Origin: Pezicula radicicola
Lineage: Eukaryota > Ascomycota > Leotiomycetes > Helotiales > Dermateaceae
Reading direction: 5' to 3'
Length of the DNA: 64,000 nt
NCBI GenBank assembly: GCA_003008705.1
Contig: PDUO01000016.1
Coordinates: forward strand, 683,975-747,974
Positions 25,032 to 36,599 of this stretch are shown piece by piece; the stretch's first letter is position 1, and the number at the start of each line of letters is the position of its first letter. The notes beneath the pieces were generated by a model. The model did no database searches. It saw only the letters and a list, made by a program, of their open reading frames with translations, and had not been told where the DNA came from. The translations under genes were made by a program, and so were the position numbers.

Positions 25032-25854
25032 ATGTTCTCTCTTCTTTCCCGCCTAAGCACTACCACAACGTTCAAAACCGCAACACGTCAATTCTCAAAT
25101 ACATCAGCAATCATGGGTGTCACCAAGACTGTTCTGCAAGAGGGCAATGGACCTATCCCCAAGGTTGGCGACACGGTCACCATTGAGTACACCGGCTTCT
25201 TGAAGGACACTTCAAAGCCCGGCAACAAGGGCACACAGTAAGTCAACATATTATCCTACAATTCCCCTCGACTCTAATTTGCCCGGGCAAAATGCCCCTA
25301 TTCGCCATCAATGACTAACAGATTCTCTGCAGATTCGACTCGTCTGTTGGCCGAGGTGCTTTCGTTACGCAAATCGGTGTTGGACAGGTCATCAAGGGTG
25401 TGTAATCACCAGCATATTAGGCTTTATCGAACAACGAATTGACTCTTTACAAGGTTGGGATGAGGGTGTCACACAGATGAAGGTTGGCGAGAAGGCCACA
25501 CTGGACATCACTAGGTAAAGATCAGACCTGAAGCCTCAAGCTTTACAGAACAATGCTAATGTTATACCATCAGTGACTTCGCATATGGCGATCGGTAAGC
25601 ATTTTTATCCTCCTGGATCACATTCCCTAGAATATTTACAATATCTTGCTACTTTTCCCACTTTTTCCATTTAAGCACAAAGCCAAAACCCCCGGTGTGG
25701 ACGCTACAGTACTGACTCTGCCACAGTGGTTTCCCAGGACACATCCCAGCCAAGGCTGATCTGATCTTGTAAGCTGTTCCTTTACAGAAGACAATTATAA
25801 TCAATGTTTACTAATTTGTGTCGTAGCGATGTTGAACTCCAGAAGATCAACTAG
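25032..25854 (+). CDS. FPR1: FKBP12-type peptidyl-prolyl isomerase, possible mitochondrial and cytosolic forms
   Basis: FKBP12 catalyses cis-trans isomerisation of prolyl bonds and is the receptor for FK506 and rapamycin. Six exons: 25032-25237, 25333-25397, 25454-25514, 25574-25594, 25727-25768 and 25827-25854. Initiation at 25113 gives 113 residues, the standard length. The core shows VGDTVTIEYTGFL, FDSSVGRGAF, GQVIKGWDEGVTQMKVGEKATL, SDFAYGDRGFPGHIP and ADLIFDVELQKIN. An in-frame ATG 27 codons upstream (25032) adds a stretch rich in Ser, Thr and Arg with no acidic residue and an RQFS processing-like site, resembling a mitochondrial presequence. Five introns in 820 bp is dense. Which ATG is used cannot be decided from sequence. 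Confidence 0.95.
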
Positions 25855-26675
25855 ATCTGTTCTTTGCCAGCGTTTCATCTAAGTTCACATAGTTAGCTTA
25901 TGGCAGGCTCTTCGAGAGAGCCAGGCGAGGTTTAACTAGTTGGATCAATAAAAAGGATACCTGTCCCATCACTATCTTGATTGTACCGCTTTGATCTCCA
26001 TGTGTTGACGTTTTGTGCCATGGCTATACGTTCCATGTTTTTCAGGCGGGCTGCCGCTTGACTTGAACAAAACACTGTGTGAAGATAGCGTATGCAAAGT
26101 TATGTATGGTATTTTTAGGTCTTAGCAATCATGGACAACAGCATTTAGGAACCCAAGGCATCAAATCAACAGATGGCTGGTGTTTAAAAGTCACATCAGC
26201 CCCAGTATATGAAATCTCTATCCTAAGGTATGCTTGGAATCACTCAAACTACCGGACCTTAACTTGGTGATTTAAGCTCGCCTCGTGCTGTTGCCTCTTG
26301 ACGCCGATTTCAAAGACTTGCTAATCCCTGCACGCCTTATGTCATCGGCAGCTCTGGAAACGTCCACCATCTCTCAACCTCTCATGCAAAACAAAAGTTG
26401 CCTTCACCTTACCCCTCTTCGCTCTAACTCTTGACCCGACATCTACAAGAGTTATTTATCTCCCGATTAACCCCTCCAAACTACCTGAAGCTCAAGTCCC
26501 AACCAAGTAAACAACCGCCGCCGAAGATTTACGCATAGTGGGGTCGCAGCTTCCTGAACTGCCCGCACTATACGCCGCCAAGATTCCATCTCAACTGATA
26601 CAAACCGGACCAGGGAAGCTGGGGAAGCGCAAGCTGTCCAACAACTTGGATTCGGTTCGGCCTGAGAAAAAGATC
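25855..26675. promoter_or_regulatory. FKBP12 terminator and UBA1 promoter region
   Basis: These 821 bp separate two genes on the same strand. From base 26511 the frame of UBA1 is already open without an ATG and encodes a basic stretch (see UBA1). The C/T-rich section at about 26370-26500 looks like a housekeeping leader. Confidence 0.5.
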
Positions 26676-29600
26676 ATGACGGACGTTGATATGGATACCA
26701 AGATGCAGGTGGATGAGTCGGTGGTGGGCCATAATGATATCGACGAGTCCCTCTACAGCAGACAGCTCTACGTGCTTGGCCACGAGGCTATGAAGCGTAT
26801 GAGTGCTTCCAATGTACTTATCGTTGGACTGAAGGGTCTTGGTGTCGAGATCGCGAAGAATATCGCTCTTGCTGGTGTCAAGAGCCTGACCCTTTACGAC
26901 CCTGCTCCCACTGCCATCTCCGATCTCTCCTCCCAGTTCTTCCTTCATGTTGACGATGTTGGCAAACCTAGAGCAGCTGTCACAGCTCCACGCGTGGCAG
27001 ATTTAAATGCATACACACCAGTCTCTGTTCATGAGTCGAGCAGGTGAGTGGTGTGAGCCGTTCCCTGAGACCTTTGCTTACATTCAACTCTGTAGTCTGA
27101 CCTCCAACCTCTCACAATTTGATCGATACCAAGTCGTCGTCCTCACCAATACTCCTCTCAAGGACCAACTCATAATCGGGGACTATCTACACGAAAAGGG
27201 GATCTACCTGGTCGTTGCAGACACATTTGGTCTGTTCGGTTCCATCTTCTGCGATTTCGGAAAGAAATTCACAGTTCTCGATCCTACTGGAGAAACCCCT
27301 GTCGGCGGCATTGTTGCTGGTATTGATGAGGAAGGTCTGGTCTCAGCTTTGGACGAAGTCCGACATGGTCTCGAAGATGGCGACGTTATTACATTCACAG
27401 AGCTCGTTGGAATGGAGGCACTGAACAGCGCAGAACCCAGGAAAGTCACGGTGAAAGGCCCGTACACTTTCTCGATTGGCGATGTCTCAGGACTCGGTCA
27501 GGTACGTCTTCTCAATCATAATGGTAGCTAGAGTGGTAGTTGGAGTAAATCCGAAACTAGACCTTTGTGCAACACCTCCCTATCATCAAATCCTAGGCCT
27601 CAAATTACTTAAGTTGCCTTTGAGTAAATCTACTAAATAAGACTAACTTTTTATGCGACAATAGTACAAGAGCGGCGGCATGTACACTCAAGTAAAGATG
27701 CCCAAATTCATCGACTTCAAGTCTATAACTGCAGCACTAAAGGAGCCAGAATTTCTCATCTCCGATTACGCCAAATTTGATCGCCCCCAACAACTTCACG
27801 TAGGGTTCCAGGCACTGCACGCATTTTTTGGGTCACATGGCCGTCTACCAAGACCACAAAATAAAGATGACGCCTTGGTAGTTATTGAATCTGCGAAGGT
27901 CTTTATCCAGCAGCAAAATTTGGATCTTGAGGTCGACGAGAAGCTACTAGCCGAGCTGAGTTACCAGGCTACTGGCGACCTGAGCCCTATGGCAGCTTTC
28001 TTCGGTGAGTTGAGAAAAGAGGGCTTTTGAGTTACTTAAACTAACTCGGTGATTCACAGGCGGTCTTGCGGCCCAGGAGGTCTTGAAGGCAGTTTCTGGA
28101 AAGTTCCACCCAATTGTCCAGTGGTTGTATTTTGACTCTTTGGAATCGCTGCCCACAAACTCAGTAAGATCTGAGGAGCTATGCCGACCACTAAACTCCA
28201 GATATGATGGCCAAATTGCTGTCTTTGGTCGCGAGTTCCAAGACAAGCTTGCCAATATCAATGAATTTTTGGTTGGCGCTGGTGCTATTGGCTGTGAGAT
28301 GCTGAAGAATTGGGCCATGATTGGTCTTGCCACAGGCCCCAAGGGCAAGATCAGCATTGCGGATCTAGACTCTATCGAGAAGAGTAATCTCAACCGCCAA
28401 TTTTTGTTCAGACCTAAGGATGTTGGTAACATGAAGAGTGACACTGCCGCTGCCGCGGTTATGGACATGAACCCGGATCTGAAGGGTCACATCGTAACAT
28501 ATCGAGACCGAGTCGGTGTGGAGACAGAGCACATCTTCAATGAGGACTTTTGGGAGCAATTGAGTGGAGTAACCAATGCATTGGATAACGTTGATGCCCG
28601 AACGTATGTCGATCGTCGGTGCGTTTTCTTCCGCAAACCATTGTTGGAGAGTGGAACCTTGGGAACCAAGGGTAATACCCAGGTGATCTTGCCTCACTTG
28701 ACAGAGTCGTATGGCAGTTCTCAAGATCCTCCTGAGCAGTCTTTCCCCATGTGTACCTTGAAGAGTTTTCCGAACAAGATTGAACACACCATCGCGTGGG
28801 GACGAGAACTTTTTGAGTCGTACTTTGTAAAACCTGCGGAAACCGTCAATCTTTATTTGACACAACCGAATTACATTGAGTCGACACTAAAGCAAGCCGG
28901 CAATGAAAAGGCAACACTGGAAACCATCCGAGATTTTTTGGTGACTGACAAGCCCACGAGTTTTGACCACTGCATCGTGTGGGCACGCACGCAATTTGAA
29001 AAGCAATACAACAATGCTATCCAACAGCTACTTTTCAACTTCCCAAAGGATTCAACCTCTTCCAGCGGTACACCTTTCTGGTCTGGCCCAAAGCGTGCGC
29101 CTGATCCATTGAAGTTCAATCCCAAGAATCCATACCACATGGGATTCATCATAGCGGGAGCAAATTTGCACGCCTTCAATTATGGTATCAACACTCCAAA
29201 GGGCGCTGATGCCAGTACATACCTCAAAGTCATGGAGGATATGATTATTCCTGAATTCACCCCTAGTTCTTCAGTCAAGATTCAAGCTGATGACAGTGAG
29301 CCTGTAAGATAACGTTCCTCTCCTCCCAACCTGCCTAAAAAACCAAAGAATTTTGCTAATTAGATGTTTAGGACCCAAATGCCCAAACCGGCTCAAGCTT
29401 TGATGACAATGCGGAGCTCCAAGACATCACCAACTCCCTCCCTTCACCAGCAGATCTGGTAGGAACCAAATTACACCCTGTTGAATTCGAGAAGGATGAT
29501 GACACAAACCATCACATCGACTTCATCACAGCAGCAAGCAATCTTCGTGCGGAGAATTACAAGATTGAATTGGCCGACCGACACAAGACTAAATTCATTG

Positions 29601-30130
29601 CGGGTAAGATCATACCTGCGATTGCAACCACGACAGCTCTCGTCACTGGGTTAGTTGTTCTTGAATTTTACAAGATCGTGGATGGCAAGACCGATATAGA
29701 GCAATTCAAGAACGGCTTCGTCAATCTGGCTTTGCCATTCTTTGGCTTCAGCGAGCCAATCGCAAGTCCCAAAGCCAAATACAAGAACAAGCAGGGTGAA
29801 CTCGTGCCCATTGACATGCTCTGGGATCGTTTCGAGGTAGAAAACATGACGCTTCAGGAGCTCCTCGACCACTTTGAAGAGAAGGGTCTGGAAATCACCA
29901 TGCTAAGCTCTGGTGTCTGTCTGTTGTACGCCAGTTTCTATTCAAAGGCTAAACAAGCTCCTAAGATGAAGATGAAATTGAGCGACCTGGTGGAATCAGT
30001 ATCGCACAAACAAATTCCCTCTCACCAGAGAAACGTCATCATGGAGATTTGTGTAGAAGACCAGGAAGATCTTGGTCTTCCTCCAGGGAAGGAACTTGAG
30101 GTGCCCTATATCATGCTAAAGTTGAAGTAG
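26676..30130 (+). CDS. UBA1: Ubiquitin-activating enzyme E1
   Basis: E1 adenylates ubiquitin and carries it as a thioester before passing it to E2 enzymes. Five exons, 26676-27043, 27096-27501, 27665-28004, 28060-29303 and 29372-30130, encode 1,038 residues, close to yeast Uba1. The first, inactive adenylation half begins [16 protein letters not shown] with [12 protein letters not shown]. The active adenylation domain has [19 protein letters not shown] and [17 protein letters not shown]. The catalytic Cys is in [10 protein letters not shown] (about residue 602). The C-terminal ubiquitin-fold domain ends [10 protein letters not shown] start at the first ATG of the frame. The open stretch just upstream (from 26511) contains KRK-N10-EKK, like a bipartite nuclear signal, and could belong to an alternative 5' exon. 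Confidence 0.96.
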
Positions 30131-30537
30131 AGACTGCGGCAAGGCATGGATGACTGGTGTTACTAAGGTATTTGATTTCCTCAACGAGGACTCTTGAGAA
30201 TTAGAGAAAAGAAAGACTTGATAGTATTTTTCAATAGAAATCTTTCCGAGTAAATTATTAAGTTCATAGTTCACCAACGTTCATAAATCAAATGGAACTT
30301 GAGAGCAGTGCATTAGCAGCTACCTATAATGTGGTGTTACTAAGGCTTATGCATGTGCTCATGCATGCTGACTGAGTGGACTGCAGGCTTGCATAATTGG
30401 CTGCACAAGTCAACAAGTTCGTCATCAATTAGAAAGCTAAATAAGGTATTTTGAGCTTCAACCCCACTACTAAATATCAAGTCTTTCTTTCATAAAGGCT
30501 CAGTTCTCCTTCATTCTTCTACGCCATAGGTATATAC
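30131..30537. promoter_or_regulatory. UBA1 terminator and GST promoter region
   Basis: These 407 bp contain AT-rich UBA1 3' sequence and the promoter of the downstream gene. The motif gcatg recurs at 30349-30370 (gcatgtgctcatgcatgctg). No coding sequence is seen. Confidence 0.45.
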
Positions 30538-31865
30538 ATGCTTTCTAGAGCAAAACAGTTATCGGCCCAGCTTCACATATTGCAACCTGGACAATTCACA
30601 ACACCAAACCCTCCCAAAATGGTTTTTGGCCCTGCTCAATGCACCCCGCAGACATCGTTAACAAGCTTTACAGGCTACCAAAATCACCAATTGGGTTGAT
30701 CCTAAGGATAAGACTGGCGAGTTCAAGAGAGGACAGTCACAGTTTCGCAATTTCATTTCCAAGAAGAAGGGTGCTGAGTTTCCGCCTGAGAAGGGTCGAT
30801 ACCACCTTTATGTTCGTCTTCCTCCAGGCGGTTTGTTATACTGCTAATGATTCAACTCAAGATTTCGTATGCCTGCCCTTGGGCTCACCGCACACTCATA
30901 GTGCGAAATTTGAAGGGCCTCCAGGATATCATTCCCTTCACATCTGTACACTGGCATATGCAAGAGCGTGGTTGGCACTTTGCGAGCAAGGATGAAGCTG
31001 CTACAGATGCGCCGGGTGAGAATGTCGGACCAGATCCTATTGAGGGACATGAGAAGTTCACACATCTACAAGACATTTATTTCTTAGTTGATCCAGAGTA
31101 TAAGGGACGGTTCACTGTACCTACATTATACGACACTAAGCAACATAAGATTGTCAGCAATGAAAGCAGCGAGATTATACGGATGTTCTATACTGAGGTT
31201 AGCAAATTTGGAGTGGTCCTAGAGCATGGCTGACATGGAACTTAGTTTGATGACTTGATAGATGAAAAATACAAGAACTTAGTTCTCTACCCCGAGAACC
31301 TCCAAAAGGAAATCGAAGCCACCAACGCCTGGACATACGATGAAATTAACAACGGCGTTTACAAGTCAGGTTTCGCCACGACTCAAGAAGCGTACGAGAA
31401 GAACGTAAAGCAACTCTTTAACGCCCTTGACAGGGTCGAAGAGCACCTTGCAAACTCGGAAGGTCCGTTCTACTTCGGTAAGAACATCACCGAGGCAGAT
31501 GTAAGACTATTCACCACCATCGTCCGATTCGATGTTGTATACGTTCAGCATTTCAAGACGAATATCAGGACTATAAGAGAGGGCTATCCGTATATACATA
31601 AGTGGTTGAGAAATCTTTACTGGAATGTGCCTGCCTTTGGGGAAACGACCGAATTCACCCATATCAAGAAGCACTACACTAAGTCTCATATCCAGGCATG
31701 TGAAATCTCTTCAATTGTTTTGTGAAGCATGGATACTAATCGTTGGTGTAGATCAACCCATTCTCTATTACACCTGTAGGCCCACTACCACCTATTTTGG
31801 GCCTAAATGAGGAAACTCCTGCTGTCAAGTGGGCACTAGAAATGGCGAGCAAGAACAAGAAATAA
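30538..31865 (+). CDS. Glutathionyl-hydroquinone reductase-like GST (Xi/omega type, ECM4 family)
   Basis: Members of this GST family reduce glutathionyl-quinone adducts using a catalytic cysteine. Five exons, 30538-30621, 30674-30811, 30862-31197, 31246-31695 and 31752-31865, give 373 residues from the first ATG or 346 from the second (30619). The catalytic Cys lies in [13 protein letters not shown] (Cys79 of the long form). Other family marks are [47 protein letters not shown] and NVPAF. The last intron, 31696-31751, begins with GC instead of GT and has a TACTAAT branch site. The first intron has a weak GTTTTT donor but is required, because an in-frame TAA precedes the conserved frame. The 27 extra residues of the long form look like a mitochondrial presequence. 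Confidence 0.9.
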
Positions 31866-32560
31866 GCGTTGTGTAAATCCTTTTGACATACTGTATTTTG
31901 ATTTTAGTTAAAATTGTGATCAATCTAAATTGCTGGTTGAAGTTCCACGTTCAATGCTCTAATAATAGACACGTCTGTCAGTCTAGGCACTGTCCTTCCA
32001 AGCTTTATTAAAGTTGTCACGGGGAAACTAGCACTAACGCCCCCCTTCTTCCTGTACCTACTATAAGATCTACCCCTTCTCCCTTTGCTTCTATTGAGTA
32101 TACCAAGCCCCGTAAAAAAAAACCTTGAGCTTCTACTTTCATGAAGCCGAATAGAGTTCTTTCACTCCAATACACTGCCAACTAGATAAGACTTCATCGA
32201 TATTAGGCACTGCTCCTAGGGGTTCTTATACACGGCGTTTTGGAAATTGAACTGTAGAACACAGTAGTCGAAAATAGCATTGTTCATAAGCATAAAGGAA
32301 GATTTAACAAAACTTAATAGGACTACTGATACATATATCTTCTAGTATCTGTAGACTTTGACTTGACTCGCTGAATATGAAAGAGGTGCTAATATTAAGT
32401 AATCATGTATACTTCTCTATATTCAACCTCAGCATCCAATTTATACAGCCGAAGGAATACATGCTTTCAACATAGGAAGAAGTCAGGTATTCTTCTTCAA
32501 GAGCATGTCATTTAATCTCACATTTCATGAAACCTCACATCCATCAACGCCTTCAACCCA
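31866..32560. other. Convergent intergenic region
   Basis: This is 695 bp of AT-rich sequence between the GST and 2EXR gene stops. I see no gene, RNA or repeat that I can name. Confidence 0.5.
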
Positions 32561-33052
32561 TCAATCACGGGCACCGAAAAACTTTCCAACACAATCCCAC
32601 CTCGGATCCAAAGCCAGACCTGGACTAAGTACACCCACCTCGTTCAACTGTTCCCAAGTCCTCCTTCTTAACACAACCCTTCTCAAATTCTCCTTAATAC
32701 TCTCATTCTCCTCCAATAAACTTCTAGCGTAGTGTGGGTGTATATCATTGTCGAGAGAGAGCGTATCATGCTCGAAATTTATGTATAGAGGTCTTTGATA
32801 TGGGTTTCTCGGTATGGTAGGTGGAAGGTGAAGAAGTGTGTAGATTGAGAGAGCTACGGAACGGGATTCGGAATTTATGTGGAAGAGGATTGGGGTTGGT
32901 GTTTGGGAGAACCAGTGGGGTTGTGTTGATAGTGTTGTTGGTGTTTTGCAACGTAGTTGTAGGGTTTGTGGGAATGTGATTACTAGTTTCCAGATGTAGA
33001 GACGTATTTCTGAAGGGAGGAGTGGGAAGAGTATGAATGTTTTTGCTGCCAT
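32561..33052 (-). CDS. 2EXR domain protein
   Basis: This single-exon frame encodes 163 residues. The N-terminus has FPLLPSEIRLYIWKL, the signature of the fungal 2EXR family, an F-box-like motif common in large, poorly characterised ascomycete gene families. A second conserved portion, NSESRSVALSIY, and a later NFEHDTLSLD complete the usual arrangement. No membrane segment or signal peptide is visible. Function is unknown; members are sometimes guessed to act in protein-protein contacts. At 163 residues it is at the short end for the family, so a missed exon is possible. It is divergent from TYW1. Confidence 0.72.
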   Translation of the reverse strand: MAAKTFILFPLLPSEIRLYIWKLVITFPQTLQLRCKTPTTLSTQPHWFSQTPTPILFHINSESRSVALSIYTLLHLPPTIPRNPYQRPLYINFEHDTLSLDNDIHPHYARSLLEENESIKENLRRVVLRRRTWEQLNEVGVLSPGLALDPRWDCVGKFFGARD

Positions 33053-33617
33053 ACTTGACTTGCTTTGCTGTGCTTAGGGCGGTTTTCAAATGGACGAGAT
33101 TAGATGGGGAGGGAGAGAGAGGATCTATTAGAAGGAGTAAGGCTCCTTGTACGTAGGGAAGCAAGTGTATGTACAGTCAGCCTTTGAAACCCACTTCATG
33201 GAAAAGAAGAAGATTTCACCCAGGGCCAACAGGAATCTCTCTCGATTCTGCAAGACGGCATCATAAGGTCATGGAAACCTCACGCCACCGAAGTGACGGA
33301 TTCCTCGCAGGATGTGCTTTTGAGCAGATCTGATTTTTTGCGTTGAAAACCTCCGAAGAGGTTTGTTGGAGAGAGAAAGAAAGAAAGAAAGAAAATTGGA
33401 AGCGAATTTTGCTATTTATTTAAACTCGCCAGCCAGCCTTCTGTTCTAGTCTCGACCAGGCCTAGTGTACAGTATACAGAGGAGTCTAACTGGACCCCCC
33501 CACAGTGAAGTGAGCCCCTCCATACATTTCGCGATGGAGGATGCAGCCCGAATAATTAAATCATCAAGGCTGTGATTTGAAATAGAGACGAAGCTATTCA
33601 CACATTCCTTCTTCCGC
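33053..33617. promoter_or_regulatory. Divergent promoter region, 2EXR gene / TYW1
   Basis: These 565 bp separate two divergent start codons. They contain a (gaaa)5 microsatellite at 33375-33394 and a C run at 33494-33500. No TATA element is obvious on either side. Confidence 0.5.
33375..33394. repeat. (gaaa)5 microsatellite
   Basis: Five perfect gaaa units in the TYW1 / 2EXR divergent promoter region. Confidence 0.95.
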
Positions 33618-36024
33618 ATGGCTCACGACACATGGCCATTGGGGCCCTGGCTTGCATTTAGTATTGCTGGTACAGTATCGCAATTCTTTAATCTATGAAT
33701 AAAAAGCTAACATAGCAGCAGACATTGTCGCATTATGGCACACTTATCGAATCCCAATTATCCTCTCGACCTTTACCATTCTCATGATCTTTCGAGTGTA
33801 TCTTCACCTGAAAGTGCCCCGGGAGAAACTCTCTATCACGCCACCTCCCGCCAGCCCTACTCTATCCTCTACGAAGGAGAAGGTGCCGATTGTAACTATT
33901 CCAAAGGCTAAGAGCGGAGGACAGAAGGCAAACAATGTGGCTAAAGCGCCGAGAAAAATAGTCGGAGGCGTCAAGAAGCGGAACTCATCGCCAGATCAAA
34001 GCAAGAGCAAACCCAGCGAGCAAAAGATCCAAGTCTTGGTATTCTTTGCCTCGCTCACTACCACAACTGAGAGGACAGCAAAGACCTTCACCGAAGGACT
34101 TAAGCAGCAAATTCCTACAGAGTCTACAACCCGATTTCTCGAACCTCAACATCTGGACCTGGCAGAGTTGGACTTTGATGAATATTTTATTAATCCTCCG
34201 AAGTCTGATGTAGATGTACAATATTTCTACCTCTTACTAGTGCCCACATACAACATTGACACTATTCTTGACACCTTCTTGGAACATTTACAGGAAACGC
34301 ATAATGACTTTCGCATTGATACTGCGCCTCTCGCCCCTCTGCTCGGATACTCAGTCTTTGGTTTTGGTGACCGGGAAGGATGGCCAACGGAACAAGAGGG
34401 CTTCTGTTCGCAAGCGAGGGAAGTCGACAAGTGGATGGCGAAGTTGACCGGTAGAAAGAGAGCCTTCCCTTTAGGCATGGGAGACCCAAAGAGAGACGCT
34501 GTAGATCGGTTAAGAGAATGGAAGGAGGGAGTAGAAGATGTATTGGAGCATATTGCAACGATTGGGGGACTAGGGGAAGGAGTCGTTGGGAGTGGAGATG
34601 CAGATGAAAGCGATGTGGAGGACGAGCAAGAAGACGACGGAGAAGTGGTATTTGACGACGAGAATGTCGCCCAGCGGGGACCTAAATCACAGACGAGGAA
34701 GAACGACTTGAACGATTTGGAAGATTTGGGACAGAGTCTGGGGAAAACTCAGGCCACCACGGACATTAACGAGACAAACGAACCATTCGAGATAGACTTT
34801 ACGACTTACACCAAGAAACCTAAACCAGCGGCTCCTGCTGTTATCAAGGAGATGGTTCCAAAGAACTCACCCACCTATAACTCCCTAACCAAACAAGGGT
34901 ACTCAATAGTAGGCTCTCACTCAGGTGTCAAGATCTGTCGCTGGACCAAATCGGCTCTCAGAGGACGAGGATCTTGCTACAAATACTCTTTCTATGGGAT
35001 TGCTTCGCATCAATGCATGGAGACTACCCCATCACTCTCTTGCTCCAACAAATGCGTTTTCTGCTGGCGTCACGGTACGAATCCTGTCGGCACAACGTGG
35101 CGATGGGTCGTTGACCCCCCAGATCTTATCTTCTCTGGAGTCAAAGAGGGCCACTATAAGAAGATTAAAATGATGCGTGGTGTTCCCGGCGTACGAGCTG
35201 AACGTTTTGCTGAGGCGATGAGGATCCGTCATTGTGCGCTTTCTCTTGTCGGAGAACCCATTTTCTACCCACATATCAACGAATTCACCGCCATGCTACA
35301 CAAAGAGCACATCTCTTCCTTCCTAGTTTGTAACGCACAACACCCAGACCAGCTGGCAGCCCTTAACCCTGTAACGCAACTCTACGTTAGTATCGATGCC
35401 TCAAATCGAGAATCTCTCCGCAAGATTGACCGTCCATTACATCGCGATTTCTGGGAGCGTTTCCAGCGATGTCTGGATATTCTACGGAAACGGCGCTTTG
35501 AGCAACGTACCGTTTTCCGTCTAACTCTTGTTAAGGGTTTTAATATAGAAGATGAAGCAGAAGGTTACGCAGACCTCGTCGAAAAGGGTCTCCCCTGTTT
35601 CGTGGAGATAAAAGGTGTCACTTATTGCGGCACATCGTCATCAGCAGGTGCAGGTCTCACAATGCAAAATGTGCCTTTCTATGAAGAAGTCTGCGCCTTC
35701 GTAGAAGCACTGGATGCCGCTCTAGCAAAACGAGGGCTCGGATATGGCATTGCAGCAGAACATGCCCACAGTTGTTGTATCTTGCTAGCCAGTGAGCGGT
35801 TTAGAGTTGAGGATAAGTGGCACACAAGGATTGACTATGAAGCTTTCTTTAGATGCTTGGAATCAGGGAAACCTTTTAAGCCAGAGGATTATATGGGTCC
35901 TGAGACGCCTGAGTGGGCGACGTGGGGAAATGGTGGATTCGATCCTCGTGATGAGAGAGTATATCGGAAGGGGAAGAATAAACAACCTTTGCCTGAGGGT
36001 CGGACTATTGAAGAGCTGAATTAG
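33618..36024 (+). CDS. TYW1: tRNA 4-demethylwyosine synthase
   Basis: TYW1 is a radical-SAM enzyme that condenses N1-methylguanosine-37 of tRNA-Phe with pyruvate, the second step of wybutosine synthesis. Two exons, 33618-33669 and about 33719-36024, give about 785 residues. An N-terminal membrane helix is assembled across the intron (LWHTYRIPIILSTFTILMIF), consistent with the ER-anchored eukaryotic enzyme. A flavodoxin-like FMN domain starts near residue 119 (IQVLVFFASLTTTTERTAKT). An acidic linker (about 285-310) precedes the radical-SAM cluster motif CSNKCVFC (about residue 459), then RHCALSLVGEPIFYPHIN and the C-terminal AEHAHSCCILLA. The acceptor of the intron is a tandem TAGCAGCAG, so the exact start of exon 2 is uncertain by one or two codons. 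Confidence 0.95.
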
Positions 36025-36599
36025 GTTCATAGGGCTATTAAAAAGCATACTGTACGAATTGGTTTATAAGAAATCATTTTGATTAGGACAAGTGAGTTAC
36101 TCAAATCAGAACGATGCCTTATAAACCAATTTGTGCGGTAATAGCTATTGTCTTATCAATTACCATCTTCAGATTTTCAATTCCCAGCCTCTTAGTGCAT
36201 TAGTCTTGAATTACAGCCTTTTGCAAGACTGTTGCTTTGAGTAAGTCAGGCCAAGATGAAAGGTGGCCTAAACACTTTGACTTGTAATACAATTGGGCAT
36301 TTTGGTCACCCACGTAGTTTAGAGAACCGAAAGCTGAATGAGTATGTGACTATAACATTGATGTTTACATCATGAATAATTCGTTAGGCGCGATATTGCA
36401 ATAGGAGCGACAGCAAAGCTCGCAAGCAGTAAAGGTCCAGCCGACGAACGCCGGTTCCCCCAGAAAACAGATTGCCACCCAACTCCGAACATTAACAAGC
36501 TGTACCGGTAGCTTCATACCAAAGCAAAACAAAACAATTAGTCCACCCTATGACGATAACACCATGCAGCGTGATATCATAACTCATCTCTAAAATCGC
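36025..36599. other. Convergent intergenic region
   Basis: These 575 bp lie between the TYW1 and FAR1-type gene stops. The 14-mer aattggtttataag (36058-36071) recurs inverted at about 36118-36131 (cttataaaccaatt), giving two arms about 46 bp apart that could fold into an RNA hairpin acting as a bidirectional terminator. Confidence 0.5.
36058..36131. terminator. Inverted repeat in the TYW1 / FAR1-type convergent 3' region
   Basis: Left arm aattggtttataag and right arm cttataaaccaatt are perfect reverse complements over 14 bases, separated by about 46 bases. The position 34 bp after the TYW1 stop suggests a role in 3'-end formation. This is inference, and such hairpins are not required in fungal genes. 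Confidence 0.35.

Noticed and set aside
32766..33164. A 132-codon frame overlapping the 2EXR gene on the same strand
   Set aside because: It is Asn/Thr-rich in a shifted frame. The 2EXR motif lies in the other frame.
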